Origin: Opisthocomus hoazin
Lineage: Eukaryota; Chordata; Aves; Opisthocomiformes; Opisthocomidae
DNA: 64,000 bases
NCBI RefSeq assembly: GCF_030867145.1
Contig: NC_134441.1
Coordinates: forward strand, 9,284,992 to 9,348,991
Direction of reading: 5' to 3'
Shown here piece after piece: positions 42,971-57,601 of the stretch. Under the pieces are notes generated by a model. The model ran no database searches. It was not told where the DNA came from and saw only the letters and a program-made list of their open reading frames with translations. Made by a program: the position numbers and the translations under genes. Numbering within the stretch: the stretch's first letter is position 1; the number at the start of each line of letters is the position of its first letter.

Positions 42971-43679
42971 CAGGCTCCCTCCTCGCTCCAACGCAGACCC
43001 TGCAGGGATCGCCAGCCGCTAATGGAATTTGTTCATTTTCTCTCCATTATTGTGTCAGACAGGATATTTAATACCAAGACGCCTCCAGAAAGCAGACGAC
43101 TGTTGCCAAGTGCAGGGAGCGGGTCAGAGCTGCAGGTACCACCTCGGGAACAGCAGAGAAACAGCAGCCCCACAGACGTGCCCAGGAGCCTGGCATTTCA
43201 CAGGTAGCACAGAGCAGAGGGGTTGCGGCTCCCTCCCAGCCCTCTGGATGCTGGGGGCCAGGGTCTTGGAGAACATGCTGAAGCCCAAGTGCTTCAGAGG
43301 TACTGCCCTTCCTCCCCATGCTCAGCATGCACCTTTCAGAGATGCACAGAGAGATGCAGGACATCAGACACTAGCATTCAGACAGCACGTGCAGCCAGAG
43401 AAGAAGGGATAGCTCAGCTCAAATGGTAAAAGCAGAGGAAATAGATTGCAGTCATATCGCCCTTCTGATGTCAGTGCATGTTGGGACTGCCTACCTATCA
43501 CTCAGAGGGCATTCGTTCACACCAGCTCACTTCACTTTAGGGTGTCACAGAGATGAAGACAACACTAGACTAGCCATACCGAAATACCAATTGGGTCACT
43601 GTCATCTCCTGAATTTCAACAAAAGGGAGCAGTGACAGTAAGAAATGCAGAGACCCCATGGACACAAGTAGATGTGCAT

Positions 43680-43750
43680 ATCAAAAAGATACACAAACAC
43701 ATCCCAGTCAGCACAACACCAACGTACCTAAACACAGACACACACACATT
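43680..43750. repeat. Degenerate CA-rich stretch
   Basis: ACACA-rich sequence ending ACAGACACACACACATTG; a decayed dinucleotide repeat. Confidence 0.5.
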
Positions 43751-46140
43751 GCAGTTAACATCCACTAATAAGCACAAAGCGTAGCATGGGCATGCTACAT
43801 GCACCCCTCAGTATTTGTACACACGTGCACACGAGGTCACTTGCTATCCAAGTGCTCCAGGATATACAGCAACTGCTTCCAGATGCAGAGACTGCCTCTA
43901 CTGGGTTTCCTTTCTTTGGAGTTCATAGTGCTTCTTTCTGTTCTCCTTTGCCTTCCTAGAAATTTTCCAGGAAGGAGCTACTCCAGGGGAGAAAATGAAT
44001 TGCCTCACTTGACAGTGTGTACCTCTTGCACTCTTACATGGCTGCTAAATCCTACACACAGGTGTCATGCTCCACAGACTTGGTGACATTCAAGCTGTGA
44101 AGTGTCAGGAGGCTGCTGGCAGCAATTCCTGAGGAAGAAGCCTCAGATCTGGACTTTGAAAAGTGCTCCAAGACCTCCTAAAGTAAAAAACATAGACAGC
44201 ACATCAGACTGTGCTTCTATTCTCCTTCTCTTTCTTTTCTTTCAGGAAAAAGGTCTCCTTGTCTGCTGACAATCTAAATTTTTCCCTCTCCCTCTCCTGG
44301 CCCTGATTAGTGGCTTCCTCTGTTCCTATGCACAGGTGTCTTCCTGCTCTCACAGTCTCGACCCACAAACCACTACAGCCACTGGATGAATGTCCTAGCC
44401 CCTCCACCCCAGCATGAGAAGCCTGGACCTGACCAAGCCCATTGCATTGTAGCCATGGCTAAGGGTAGTTCTGCCAAACCAGAGGCTCAGGCTGGATTTC
44501 AAGGGCTGCAATGAGAGGTTCAGTAACCCTGATCTGTCTCCTGGCTGTGGTTGGAGTTCTGCTCTAATCTTTTCTGGCAGTGCCTCGCTCTCACTCCCAC
44601 CCAGGGAGGACCTCCCACCAACTCCTTCTGCACATCACTGATAAAAGAAGGGAGGGTCTCAACATTGCCTCCTTCTGTGAAATGTGGCCACATTTGCCAG
44701 GAGCCCACTCTGTACAAGCTACTAAATGCTGCAAATAGATGATTCCCAAGTGCAAGTAAGTTCAGGGACTTGTGCTGATCTCACAGTGTTTTCTAGGAGA
44801 CAAAGACAGGCAAGAAGCAAGTCACCACACTGTTCCAAACTGGCAAAAGGCACACATACATCGTGCTACTCTTTACCCTATATGCCCACTTGTCTCTTCT
44901 ATCTGCAGCTCTTCTGCTGGAGCGACAAGGCAGCCTGAGCAGGGACTGCAACTCCTTCGTTGTTTATACAGCACCTGGCATGAGAAAGGGTTGAGCTGGC
45001 TTCTTGCTGAGAAGCTCCAGAGGAGGCAGGACCCCTTCACTGCAAGTATTCACACACAGGTCTCTGGGACTGCCTGGGAAGATGTCCTGCTATGGACAGG
45101 GCCAAAGATGCCAAAACAAAGGGACTGGGTGCCTTTTCCAACAAGGCTCTGACTCCAGCCGTCTGGGCCCCAGTCGGGGCTGCTAGCACCCACTAGACCT
45201 TCGCACTGCGTGCAGAAATGAAGTGCCTTGGTGCTTGAAACCAGCTGATTCCCTGCTCCACTAGAAGAGCTGCCAGGACTAGTTACAGAGAGGGAAGAGT
45301 GGGGGAGCTTGTGGTCACTCTGAGTTTTTCTGAAATGGGCTTTATTATGTATTTTCTTCACTCTCTACCCAGAGGCATCACACAGCCAGAGTTGCCCTGC
45401 AATTGAAACATGCAATACTACAGGGAATTCCCAGAGTCTTGGTTCTCAGCCACATCGTTCAGCCCCTGCCTCTCCCCTTCCTTGGTCTCTGCCGCATGTC
45501 TTCAGAGTCTCTGGTCTCACTGAAGAACAGTGCTGCTCTTACACCATAGACTAGGAATTGCGATGCAAACTTTCAAATTACTGCCCATGCCTTGGGGAGC
45601 AAAACGCTTTCTGCCAAATGGCAGTCAGACCCAGCGGCCAGGAAGTTTGGGTCTGCTCTGCTCCTGAGCCACTCGGCTGATGCCTGGATGGGAAGACAGG
45701 GAAGCTGGCTGTGGGGCAGTTTTGCCTCAGTCCCTGTATGCCAGAGGCAGAAGGATGCAGGCCAGGCCCATATACACCATCCGTGGGGCAGGCACCCTCC
45801 TGCCAGCCCTGGCACCCATTAAGTTTTGTTTGTTCCAGTCCTAGCTACTGGAACACATCGCCAGTGAGGAGCAGCAGGCTTTGCTGCATGAAAAGCTTCC
45901 TATGGCTGCTCTGTAGCAAAGATCTTGAAAGCAATTACACCCAGTTACACCACTACACAGGTTTCTTGCTGTCTCATGAGTTTTGCCACTAATGATAACT
46001 CTGCATCTTCAAACTCTTTTGTTTCTTTTGTATTCTTTGGAAGCCAGGTGCTCCTTCCAGCAAGGAGCTTAGCAGCTCCTGCTCTGCACACTGCAGGCAT
46101 CTGTTTGCAGCTCCATTGTTCTAACACTCTCTTGAAACCC

Positions 46141-46161
46141 CTTATCAGGAGCACCTTATCA
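46141..46161. promoter_or_regulatory. Paired GATA motifs
   Basis: CTTATCAGG and CCTTATCATG, two TGATAAG-type sites 14 bp apart on the ANK1 strand. Confidence 0.3.
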
Positions 46162-47403
46162 TGTGCGACACCTTCTCTGGGATACATTAGGAGCAAAGTC
46201 AGCTAAGGCATCTTGCGAACTGGGATGTGGAAACTGTGTGAACAGCAGAGAAACAGCAACAGAAGGGCCGCAGTCCGTCCCGAGAGTCATGTGCTGCTGC
46301 TGCTGAGGGGAAGGCACTGTGTTACCATTTACCATTGGCCCTACCTGGGGGAGGCAGCAGCGGCTTTCAGCCCTGCCAAGCAGACACACTCCCTGCTGTT
46401 CGTGGCTACTCCACCAGTCAACAGGGGGAAACAGAGCCAGACTGACATGGGCTCATGGAGCAGAGGACAGAGGAGGTCCAGCAAGGAAACCCCTTGCAGG
46501 CTGGGCAGCACACAATCACCCCACCAACCAAAAGAGTCCCAGGACCAGCAGTGAGATGCAAACCTGAATCCTGGCACCAAAGCCATGTATTGCTATGGGT
46601 ATCCTATTCAGATGGTGCGGAAAGGTCCAACCCACATCTAGGAGGTCATCCAGTCACTTTCAGTTGCTAGTGCCAAGGTGCTGGAACCTAAGGTCAGCGC
46701 TGCCAGCTGGGGAGGTAGTGCAATAAACCTTGCAACAGCCTTTGACATTTGCTTTGACATTTCTTTGCTCATATGGGCTTGTATCTAGTAGTGGGCACGA
46801 TCCTCAACTCTGAGGCGTTATTTTCAGCAGACAGCAAAACGTTACATCAATGTAGTTGCTTACTTTAAGCAGTTGCCCAACCTAGGGATTTCTCTGGTGC
46901 CAGAGTTCATCTGGACCTCCTTGCCTTGCAGACATCAAGTGCCTGGGTCTGCGGGTGATAACCTGGATCCTTTCTCATCAGATGAGAATACATCAGTCCT
47001 GGAAACACACTAAAACAGCTGCTAAGATTAAAAGCAGTCAAAGATGGCATCCAGGGTCTCTCTAATATGATCAAGGAAGACCAGGAAAATCGAACTGGAG
47101 ATTCAACTCCAAATGCCCAGAAACAGAACTCGCACTGTCTCCCTTACAGGAACTTTCTCTCCTATCTGTATTCACAGAAATTTGATACTCTCAGTGGTCC
47201 CTGCAGTGGAAACAAAACCTGCTGGCAGGTTTCTGCCTTCTGAGTATAAGACAGAATTCAGCAGAGCACAGCACCTCCAGAGAGGCCATAGCAGCAAAGC
47301 CTCATGCAGGCAGCCAAAAAGCACAGAGAACCGGCTACCAGGCACATACTGCACACCAGATGAAAGAGAAAATGAAAAGCATTGGGAAAATTCATCAGAC
47401 AAA

Positions 47404-47539
47404 AGGATAAATCCATATGCCCAAATGCTATTCTCTCATCATCCTCATCCCTGCCCACATGATTTAAGACAGATAAAGTCCATATGCCCAAGTTCTATTT
47501 TCTAACCATCCTCACCTCTGCCCACATGATCTAGGACAG
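47404..47539. repeat. Two-copy tandem duplication, about 67 bp period
   Basis: Copy 1 (47404-47470) and copy 2 (47471-47539) share TCCATATGCCCAA, CTATT-TCT, CATCCTCA, CTGCCCACATGAT and end GACAG; they have diverged by substitutions and small gaps. Confidence 0.85.
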
Positions 47540-50500
47540 TTCCGCAGCTGGGACTGATAAGAGCCAAGGCACAAGCGGTCATCTCTGGAAGGCATCTGCC
47601 AAGCGAGTTCTCATTTCATGCACTAGCCTGAGCAAACTCTTTGTCCGTGCTCCCTTCTGCTGAGTGGAGATTTCACAATAGCTGCAGGCCTCCCCAAGGC
47701 ATGTACCACACAGGCCGATGGCTTATACACCCAGCAAAGATCCCCAGACCAGAATGCAAGGGGCAGCCCAACCATCTCACAGCAGGTGAATCAGAGCATG
47801 CAGGAAATGAAAGACCTGCTCATGCTCCTGCATCGAGGGGCTGTTAGAGCTGGAAGAGAACTCAGCACAACTGGCAGAGGAGAAATCCCAAAGCAGAAGA
47901 AGGAGGGCCCCTGGCAGGTTTGCGTGAAGGGAGGAAACTTGCCAGTTAGCATTTTGACAGTACTGAAGCGGGGGCAAGCTTTCAGGCAAAGGTACCAGGC
48001 TCCTCCATCATTACATAATCGTAAGTAACTAGCTTTCAGAAAGCCCATTTTTATGCACTCTTAACAAGAGAGGTAGTTCTGGACTGTCATTAGCATGCAG
48101 TTCAGGGCCAAGGTTAACTTGGTCCCTGCTGAGCATGTTCAGATACAGACAACATCTGCGTCGCCTTTTGGCTCCTTCCTTCCCCCCTCATAGGTCCCCT
48201 TTGCTAGCTGCTGAAGCGGGAACAGGTTCAAGACTGTGAAGAGGGTGGATATCAGAAACAGCTTAATCTGCACAGAGCAAGGACTTGGGAGCTGCCCCTA
48301 CACAGCAGACTGATGCTTCTGATAAGGATCCCCTTGTGCTAAGCCTACAGCTCTATGAAAGCTTCCCTCTGTCAATTCCCACCTGCTACTAATGGATTTT
48401 TTAATTAGTAGCATCAAGATCTTGTTCTGCCGTTTGCAAACCATCACTTCCCTAATGAAGTATAGTGCTGGGTCCAGCAGCAATGAATGGAGAGAACAGG
48501 AGCTGGTCCAGAGGTCTGAACAGGGAGCTGGAGATCAGGACATTGTTCCTTTCACACAGAGCCAAAGCAAGGCAAGAACTAACACAGCTACTGGTCCTGC
48601 CAGCTGAGGCCACGCACACCCAGGGGAAAGCTGTCACTCTCCTTTGATGTTAGCAGGAGCCTCTGCTCTCTGCATATCCTGAAAAAGAAAAGCTATTTTT
48701 ACCTCACCAGAAAATATATAGACTGTGACTAAAGACAATACATGAGAGCTTTTTGCTCAGGCACTACACCTCTTCTAACAACAGGGTTTACAGCTGCTGA
48801 GAGAGATGCAGAAGCACTATAACTGCTCTTTATCTCCTACTTTCCTAATGCACTTCCTTCCTTAAACAATGACATGGCTCAGGCAGGTGTGTGTGATGGA
48901 CACTGTGGAGCTGAGAGAGCTCTAGCAGGTTGCTGGTGCAAGGGGGAAAGCAGAGACACGCTCTGAGCACGCCGGATGCAAGCCTGGGACTCAGGCACAC
49001 CTTGCAGACCAGCCTCTAGCCTGCCCTGGGCTCTGGGCAGTGCCCTTGCACCCAAGAGATGTGCTGGAGTCCAGACCATGCCATCAGGGTCTGCCATGGT
49101 GCCTTGTGGAGAAAATTCCTCCTCTTTTCTAGCGATGCTTATAAACTGCTCCTAGTTTCTGCAATCTGTTTTGACTCACTCTCTACCTCTGCTTCAGCAC
49201 GGCTAGTCCACACCTGCTTTGCCTACCTGCACGACCAAAAGCTCTGAGAAGGGGGCTTTCTGCTAGCGTCTGCATGCTCTAAGGAATCGCAGTACAGTCT
49301 CTGCGCCATGGCTGCAACAGATTTACTGCTAGCAGCGTTCAGCCAGGCTGGTCTGGCCAGCGCTCGGGGCGCAGCTTCCAGAAGCCATGCAGAGAAGAAA
49401 GCATTGACAGGAAAGCACCTGAAGCACACGCCTGGCAATATATCTCTGCCAGCGGATCCCTGGTGAGGACATGCGAGCAAAGCTGTAGCAGCACAGCCAC
49501 CTGCTCCTCAGCAGAGCTAGTGCAGCACTGTGCCTAGAAAGAAACGTCATCCTGCGCACCTGTACCAGACCTTCGGGTGGGTAAAATAAGAAAGATGATA
49601 ACACAGAAATCAACATTTACCATTACAATAGCACAAAAACCCAATACTTGGGGTCATCTCCCTTCTGCCAACAAAGCAGTGGTGAGAAGGGCAAGGCGAG
49701 TACAGCATCAGGTGCACCTGGCCATTCTGGATTCAACACCAGGCTCTGCCACTGGCCCCCAGCGTGACCTTAGGCAAGTTCCCAGAGACATAGCAAGGGC
49801 AGCACCCCTACCATTCTATGGTCCATTTAGCTGCAATGATTTCGGCCAAGAGCCATTTTCTCTGGACCAGACCTGAGTCCACGTTACTCGCCAGGATATA
49901 CCTAAACTCCCGTGTGCAAACCAGCACCCTGAGAACCAGCCTGATTCCTCTCCCCCTAGAGCTGCCCAGCAAGCACCTTACTATGCGTAAGTACTCACCC
50001 TCAAGTAATGCAGGCATGGCATCGCTGCAGGAGAAAGTCGGCGCACCCTGGACAGCCAGGGTCTGCAGCTCTGATCAGCCCACTTACACTGAATGCTGCA
50101 GCCAAACCAAGTGTGAGCAGCCAGTCTGGAAGAGTTTTATCAGCAGCAGAACTGCACCCTATCACTACTCACACTTGCCTGCCTGCATGCTGGCAAACGG
50201 GGAGGCTCCTGCCTGGAGTCTGGAGATTAGAGGTTGTCCCACGTCAGGGGCTTGGGGAGAGCTGCCAGGCTGGACACGAAGTGTTTAGCGAGTGTCATGC
50301 CTGAGGCACACTTCATAAACATATCTGTAAGCTGTAAACAGGGAGGAGCCCATGTGCGTGAACCCTGCTCTTCAAACAGTAGAAGGGAAGATGAAAGTTT
50401 GAAATACACAGCAAAATAAAGCAGCTCTGTGGCCAGAACCACACTGTCTCTTGGTTTGTGCTCCACAAAGCAGGCTGGGCCAGAGGCAATTAGCAGAAAG

Positions 50501-51628
50501 ACCCCAGATCGGTCACTGGTCTCTGCAGACCTTGGCTGGGCACAGTCCCAAATGACAGATACTGAGATGGAACTTAAGTGGCAAATGAGGTCTAGTGACA
50601 GCAGCTCCAGGCTCTGCAGAGGGCCTGGAGCCTACTGCAGTACAATGAACGCGCCCCTTCCCCCCTTCTACCTGCACAGCAGACTCCTGCTCCAGCATCG
50701 CTTCAGGAGATCCTTGCTTGCAGCAAGAAGGCAAGGGGTCCACAGTGGTTGGTGCATGCCCTCTCTGAAAGACACGCAAGGGAGTCACACCAATTGTTCA
50801 AAGGAACAGACCTCCTGGAGACCGCTCCCGTCCCACCCTCTCCTCGTACTCAGGGTGACACCTCAGAGCGATGCTCACCTGGCACTCCCGTCTGGCAGGA
50901 GCATCCTTCTGCCAGCGCTTCGCCAACCCCATCTTGGATCGAGACGCTAAACTGGGGTCATCTTGACAAAGCACTGGGGGACTGCAGGGCAGCCACATGG
51001 CTTGGTTTCTGTTTCTAGTTACCATCCACCCAGCCCTTTTTGCCAATTACAGGTTCAAGAAGGCCAAGGCACTTCCTCCCAGGCTTTGGGGCCAAACCAG
51101 TGAATGCAAGGCCATGGGGTGATCACACCTGGAAAGGTCTTGGCAGCATACAGATAAATACAGCTTGTAACACTTGCAGCTTCAGAGAGAAAAACCAACA
51201 TCTCTGCCAGCTGTATCTCTCAGAGGAATTCCTATAAACAGCCCAGCCCACCACTAGGAAAGCCTGTATCAGCTGAGAGGCAGAAGTAGATCAAGAGAAC
51301 CTGTTAGGATGGAAAAATGCTTTGCATTACACAGAAATTGAGATTTTTGTACTGAGCAAAGGCATTGAAGCATTAGAGCAAAGCAGAGTCCTTACCTCAG
51401 TCTAAGGACAACACCTTCCCCTTGTCCAGTGCAACTCAGCACTTCCCTGAGTCTGGGATCCCTCTGGTATTTGACCTACAATAGACTCCACCTCTAGTTC
51501 AGGTAGAGCTAAAATGTTAATTGTCAAAAGAATAGGCACTGCGACTGCCAGCTGGCATTCTACATGTGCTCTAAAGAGTGTTGCTGCTCTGAACCTACAA
51601 AGCAACATCATCAATGTCTCAGATCTTG

Positions 51629-51646
51629 CCCCCCCCCCCCCCCCCC
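51629..51646. repeat. C18 homopolymer
   Basis: Uninterrupted run of 18 C. Confidence 0.9.
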
Positions 51647-54600
51647 GCATAACTGCATGTCATGAATGTAAATATGAGTCCTCTGCACCCTGAAGACAGG
51701 ACCGTACCAGCCAGACCTTATGAGCCTATTCAAAGTTGCTGCCTCCACATATTGCAAACTCTGTGCAGGTCCTGCAGCCAGCAGGATAACATACACTCTT
51801 GACAAAGCCCTAAAAACAAGACCTGTGCCCTCCAGTTCATGTGAGGTCACCTCCTACCACACCCTGGGGAAAAGCAGTGTAAAAGTGCCTGTGAGATTGC
51901 TCCACCTGTTTGCTGAATGGGTGCTCCCACTTCTACTGCGAGAGTTCTCTCAGACAGGGACTAGGATTTAGCTTTGATTTGTGCACCCTCTGGCACCAGT
52001 GAGCACTGGTAAGCAGCAGTGGCTTTCACAAACCCGTTACAGGCAAACTCAGGGACAGGATAATCTCCGAGGTGTCAAACTCTTTGGCTGCAAGGGATGA
52101 GCAGTCTCAGATCGGCTCAGTCCTACAGATTTCTATCTGTCCAGTGATGCCATCCATGTCCTCCCCATGAAGGTGGAGAGGTGAGCCCTGCACAGTGGAG
52201 CAGGGGACACGGTTCTCACCATCTGGCTCCAGCCCAGGATTCCCTCACACACATCATGTGCCCACAGCCACAGCATGGCTGAGGGAGAGAAGCCCTGTGA
52301 CTGTGCAGAGCAGGAAACAGCCATGGTTACCACGGGGTGCTGTAATGGTGGTTACCGCAGGGGGCTTTGGCACGTGCCTACAGGCCATGTGGTGGGCAGT
52401 AAGAAGGAATTGCCCCAGGTCCCCACCACTGAGGCAGAGCCTTTCTGCAGCTGTGAGAAATGAGAAAAGTGCCTAAATCCAAGAGCCCCTCACAGGGATG
52501 TTTGCAGGTCAGAGCTCCTCCGAGAGACAGAGAAACATTACCACCAGGCACAGCCCTGGAAAACCTGGCCAAGCCATGAAGCCTTTGCTCTGTCACCGAG
52601 ACCTGGAGTTTTGCCTGCAAAAAGCCCTCCAGCAACTTCTCCATACCTCAGAGGAGATCCCTGGAGGCAGCAAGAGCTCACGTCACATCAGTGACATCCA
52701 GATGGGCTGGCAGACTGGACTGTAGCACACCCATGGATCAGCAGCTGAGACAGATGAACATATCACAGGGCACTAGATATCTGTCTTGAGGAAACTATAT
52801 AGATCTCACAGGGTTAAGTCTACAATCGGTCACATATAGCTCTAGAAGTGCAGGCGATTGCAGCAGCAGGAGTGAACAGGGTCCTGTGAGGTGGCAGGTA
52901 CGCGCCTGCTTCCGCCCTTCCCCGAAGAAGAGGGAGAATAGAGCACTTTGCTTTGAAGTATGTAATACACTAATAACCATTTATTTCCTTGGCTGTTTTT
53001 GGAGCCGGTGTGGGCTCCACCTCTAAGTGATCTGGTCTCTTTGCTATATTAAGTGCTATCCCTCGTTAATCATATTTTTCTGAACGCTTCCAAATGATCC
53101 CTCTACTAGGTCTCATTCACTCATCACCACCTCACCTGAGGCATCTCTGAAGTTCCTCCTACCTAACTGCAGACAAGTGAGTTGCACATATCAGTGCTGA
53201 AAACTAATACCCTAGAGTAACTTGCTTTACTAGCAGTTTGTCACCATTAACCTGCCTGTTGTACCTAACAGCAACATCTTTGACACAGCTTGCAGTTCTA
53301 CAGAAAAACCAGTATGGGCACAATCCTGTCTGAGAAATCAGCCTGGGAGAGCCTGAAAAATAACAAATACAGCTCTAATAAAAATAGCTCTTAATCCCAA
53401 GAGCTCTTTCCATTTCCATGAAAACACCTCAAAAGACTAAGGTCTCCGGCAGTTCCTTACCACTTACCTATTTCCAGACCTTGAACTGAGATTGGCCGAG
53501 TTGCTCATTCCCCAAGGTTTTATACTGTGTCCTCTCCTTAGTGACATCTGAGCATATGAATGCCCCCTTAAAGACCTCTGAGATTGTACAGGTCAGTGTC
53601 ATGTTGCACCAACAAAACCTAACACAGAGTTAAATTGGAGCTCTGCAAAGGGAAATTACTTAGAATGGACACAACAGGAATACTCTCTAGAAAGAGCAAA
53701 CTCATGTTGAGAAAAAGTGGCCAAGAGTTACAGTGAATAATAGCTGTCAACTCCCACTTAGGGCACTGTGCACCCCCGTGGGCTTCAGGGGATTTTTGCA
53801 AGCCAGAGTTCCAATATTGTCTTAAGTTCTGTTCCCTGAATTCTATAACATCTATCATATCCACAGGAAAAATAATTTCTCCCTCTTCTGCCCTGAGATG
53901 GCTCCTGGGATAAGACTCAGCAGCCCTGGTGCCTCAGTGCCAGTGCATTCCCGGTTTACACCTGAGATAAAAACATTGAATTCCAGCAGCAACTGCAGAC
54001 AGAGTCGGTGGGGCAGAGAGAAGCTCCCCATCAGAAATTCAGAAGGAAAAGGAGGTCTCTAAAGAAAACCACTCCTTCAGTTACAAAGAGTTTGGGTTTT
54101 TCAAGATACAAAGTTCTGCCTCTGACCTTTGGGGAAACTCTTCAACTGCACTATGATGTAGCTGCAAAGGAATGTGAGGCTCCTTCCTCTGTGTTGTTAT
54201 CTTCCATGTAACTAGAGAAGTGATCTCCCAGTACCAGACACTTCGCTGGCTGCTGCTAGTCTGTCCTCAGCTGTTCTTTCATTTAAGGGAATAGGGAGTG
54301 TAGCGTGTGCAGCAGAGAGCCTTGAACACATTACCGTGAAGAAGAGTAAGTAACTTTCTTTAACAGTGGGCTTCGATATTTTGAGGAAACTGTGCATGCT
54401 TTTGGTCAGCGAATGAAGTGCAGCCCTCCCTGCATTCAGCAGTTTGCGAAACGATGCCAGGACGGGTCCAGGGCTGAAGTCACTGAAGAAGAGTTGCTCC
54501 TCTCCGAGTGCTCCCTGTGCCCTCCTGGTACAAGGACAAGGGTACACTACGGGTTCACCTTACTCCAGCATGTCCCCTTTCTGTTTACGGAGCAAACACT

Positions 54601-54669
54601 CCCTGTGCTCCTGTCAGCTGCTGAGGCTCCAAGGAGCAGCCAGGCTCCATGGTTATGGTCAACAAGCTG

Positions 54670-54712
54670 TTATCTTAGGAAACATGAATGCAGTTTTAAA
54701 GCTGAGTCAGCA
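54670..54712. promoter_or_regulatory. Candidate NF-E2/MARE site with GATA motif
   Basis: The palindrome GCTGAGTCAGC (54701-54711) matches the Maf recognition element/NF-E2 site at 12 of 13 positions; an AGATAA GATA site (minus) lies at 54670-54675. About 12 kb upstream of the candidate ANK1 first exon. Confidence 0.4.
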
Positions 54713-57579
54713 ACAGAAGCTGAACAATTTAAATCCTTAGCAATTCTGCTACTGCTGCTCAGCCATGGATAACAAAAGGTACTCAGACTCACGCAAGGAG
54801 AGAGCTGGGACGAAAAACAGTGCCACTGTCAGGCTGCTTCCTCCTGTTAAGAGAGAACAGCAGTGATGTAGGCATAAATAAGCAGGTAAGAATGCTCTGC
54901 AGTGCTGAACTAGACACTCTGCTGCTCAGAGCAGGCAGTCCTCTGAGCACAGCAAGGCTGAGGCTTGCTTTCCTGTGGCATTTGTGGTTTCTGGCATGAG
55001 GATCCATAATTTCACAGGAACTCCATAGGAGCTGCTGGTGCCTCACCTTTCAGACGGCTAATCCCTCAGCTTTCGAAGTGCTGGAATCATCAGCAATGAG
55101 CAACAGAGGAAGCACATGAAAGGTCCACACCGACACTTGCTCTTCAGCTTTCTGTCAGAGGAGGAGCTATGCAACGTTATGTGATGGAAGGGGGACAAAG
55201 ATTTGCTGTGCACAGATTTTCCAGCCCTTGCTCTCTCCCTAGCTGCCTCTCCATCTCCTTTATTGCAGGGGGCGGGGAAGCCAATTTACAAGTACTTCTC
55301 TCCAAATCCGTCTAAAATCCAGCACCCAGAAGCATGGGACAAATGCAGGCTTGCAAGAAATCCGATGGACTATGTTTGCAAAGCTCAGCAGCTAACAGAC
55401 ATAAGAAATCTCTCCCCCTCATACCCCTGATCTAAGAAACCGTTTCATGGTCATCCATCAGTTCAGAACTATTTGAGCTGTGAGCTTCCCAAAGGAAATC
55501 CAGAAATACAAATTGAATAGATGTTCTTTGGGTTGTATTTCTTGAATTGCGCACTGTCGCCTCCAAAGGCATGATGCTGGAGATGAGGCAGCCTGCTTGC
55601 TTACTCCAAGAGACAGCTGCCATGTGCCAGCATAACCACAGTTTAGTTCCTAGAGAGGAAGCAGTCTGAGCCCAGAATTGGGACACTTTGGCAGCCTTTT
55701 GCCCCTCCCTGCATGCATACTGAGCAGACAGACAGTTTCATAGCATGTGCCTCTCTGGTATCTTATGGCATGAGTCATAAGGTGTTCTTTTTGCTCATCA
55801 GCTGGACGAGCCAGGCAATGCAACTGAAAATTTCATCACACTGATTTATCTTATTTTTACTCATTCAGGCACAAAAAATCAGGAAGTCAGATTCACAGAG
55901 TGAAGTCATGAAACAGTTGCAGATCTCCCAAAGGAAAGGAATATTCATGGCCCATTTTTTATGCTATGGCTTAGTTCTGTGCTATCCTGACTGCAAAGAT
56001 TTCAGCACAGACAGAAAGTGTTCAGCAACCTCTGCAACCAGCTCTCCTATCCAGTGGACCAGAAGACATCTCACCCACAGGATTAACATCCACTGTTTTT
56101 CCAGAACTAGGCAGTTCTGAGAGCAGAAAGCATCACTTAACAGCCTGAATCAGAAAAATCCCAGTTCTGGGAACTCAAGAGTTTGGCATTATGCCCACAG
56201 CACAGGCCAAGGGCAAATCACTTCTTAATTACTGCTTAAACTGCAGATTTCTGCTTTCACTCAGGCAGGTACCAATCTGAAAGACGTAACAAGACCCTTA
56301 CAAGGCTGCAGCTAATCCACCCTGGCTACTGATCCTATTGGATCCACTGGTCCTGTTGTAACTGCTGGATTATAGATCCACTGAGATGCCTGAATGTTAT
56401 GCCTATTTGAGGATCTCAAGATGGAGAGATACCCAGCACTTGGCTGTAGTGCATGCCTGGAGGCAGTGCAGACTGACCTCCTGTGAGAGCAGATGAACAC
56501 ATAGCCCCCACCTGGCAGGCTGCACTCTGCTGCTCTTGGAAAGACATGTTCTGCTCTGCTGCTGAGCGTTGAGCAGGAGAGCAAGAACTCAGATCTCACC
56601 CCACACTTTCAATGTACCTTTATTCTCAGCAGTCACCTGGCCTCTGAGGTCTACCACATGCCTAGATGCCATGGTCTGCACCAAGACCTTCCTGGTCAGC
56701 CATGTTAGTTCAGGCAGTTTGACAAGAACTTAGAAACAATTTCTGTAAACCTCTTCTCTCCAGATTTGTCAAAATATTTTCTTCTGGGCTCAGACCAGCA
56801 AGAAAAGCACTCAACGTCCAGGCACTCTGTGAGGTATGCAGTTCTGTCACCTGCCTCTCCAGTGGACCTGCCAGGTTTCCAGAGTTCTGCACGGAGCTCA
56901 CAGAGGAGAGGAGGAAGTCTCTATTTTAATATTCACAGGAAGAAACAAAACTACCTGTACACCTGTGATTTAACATATACATTCTCTGGAGTTTGATGAA
57001 GGGCTCAGATGTCAACAACAAGGCAGGAAGGTTTGCACCAATAATGAAACTAATTCTAATCGATGTTCACACCACAGTTGGCTGCGACTCGTTCAGCTTT
57101 TTCCTCTGGATAGACGTGGCATGGAGCTTGGCAGAATTAACAAAATAAGGAGGATCAGCAAGAAGCTTGGTGGAATCATATGTGCAGCCCAGCCATTTGC
57201 AGGCAACATCTGTGGCAACAGCAGTGCTGTGCTACAGGTTACAATGAATTTGTGGCCACTGAGTCAAGGTACAACCAAAGGAAAACAAGCCACAGGAAGT
57301 CTCCACTTTCTGCATAGCTCTAACTGATCTGGATCTTTCAACACCCCCCTCCTGGGAGCTGGATAAGCAACAACAACTGGGTAATGCCATCAACAACAAA
57401 GTCCATAATAGGCAATGCAAAGAATATGTGTGAAAACTATAAAGCGCTAGCAAAATCCGTTTGTCACTAACAATTGCTCCTGGGGATTGTTCAGAGAGAG
57501 TGACTGGGATTATGATGAAATGTTTATACTGCAGCAGCTCACAGACCAGGATTTGTCCCTGCTCTTCTGGCTCCCATGC

Positions 57580-57601
57580 AAAAAAAAAAAAAAAAAAAAA
57601 A
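57580..57601. repeat. A22 homopolymer
   Basis: 22 consecutive A followed by A-rich sequence to about 57670. No retroposed gene is recognised upstream of it. Confidence 0.9.
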
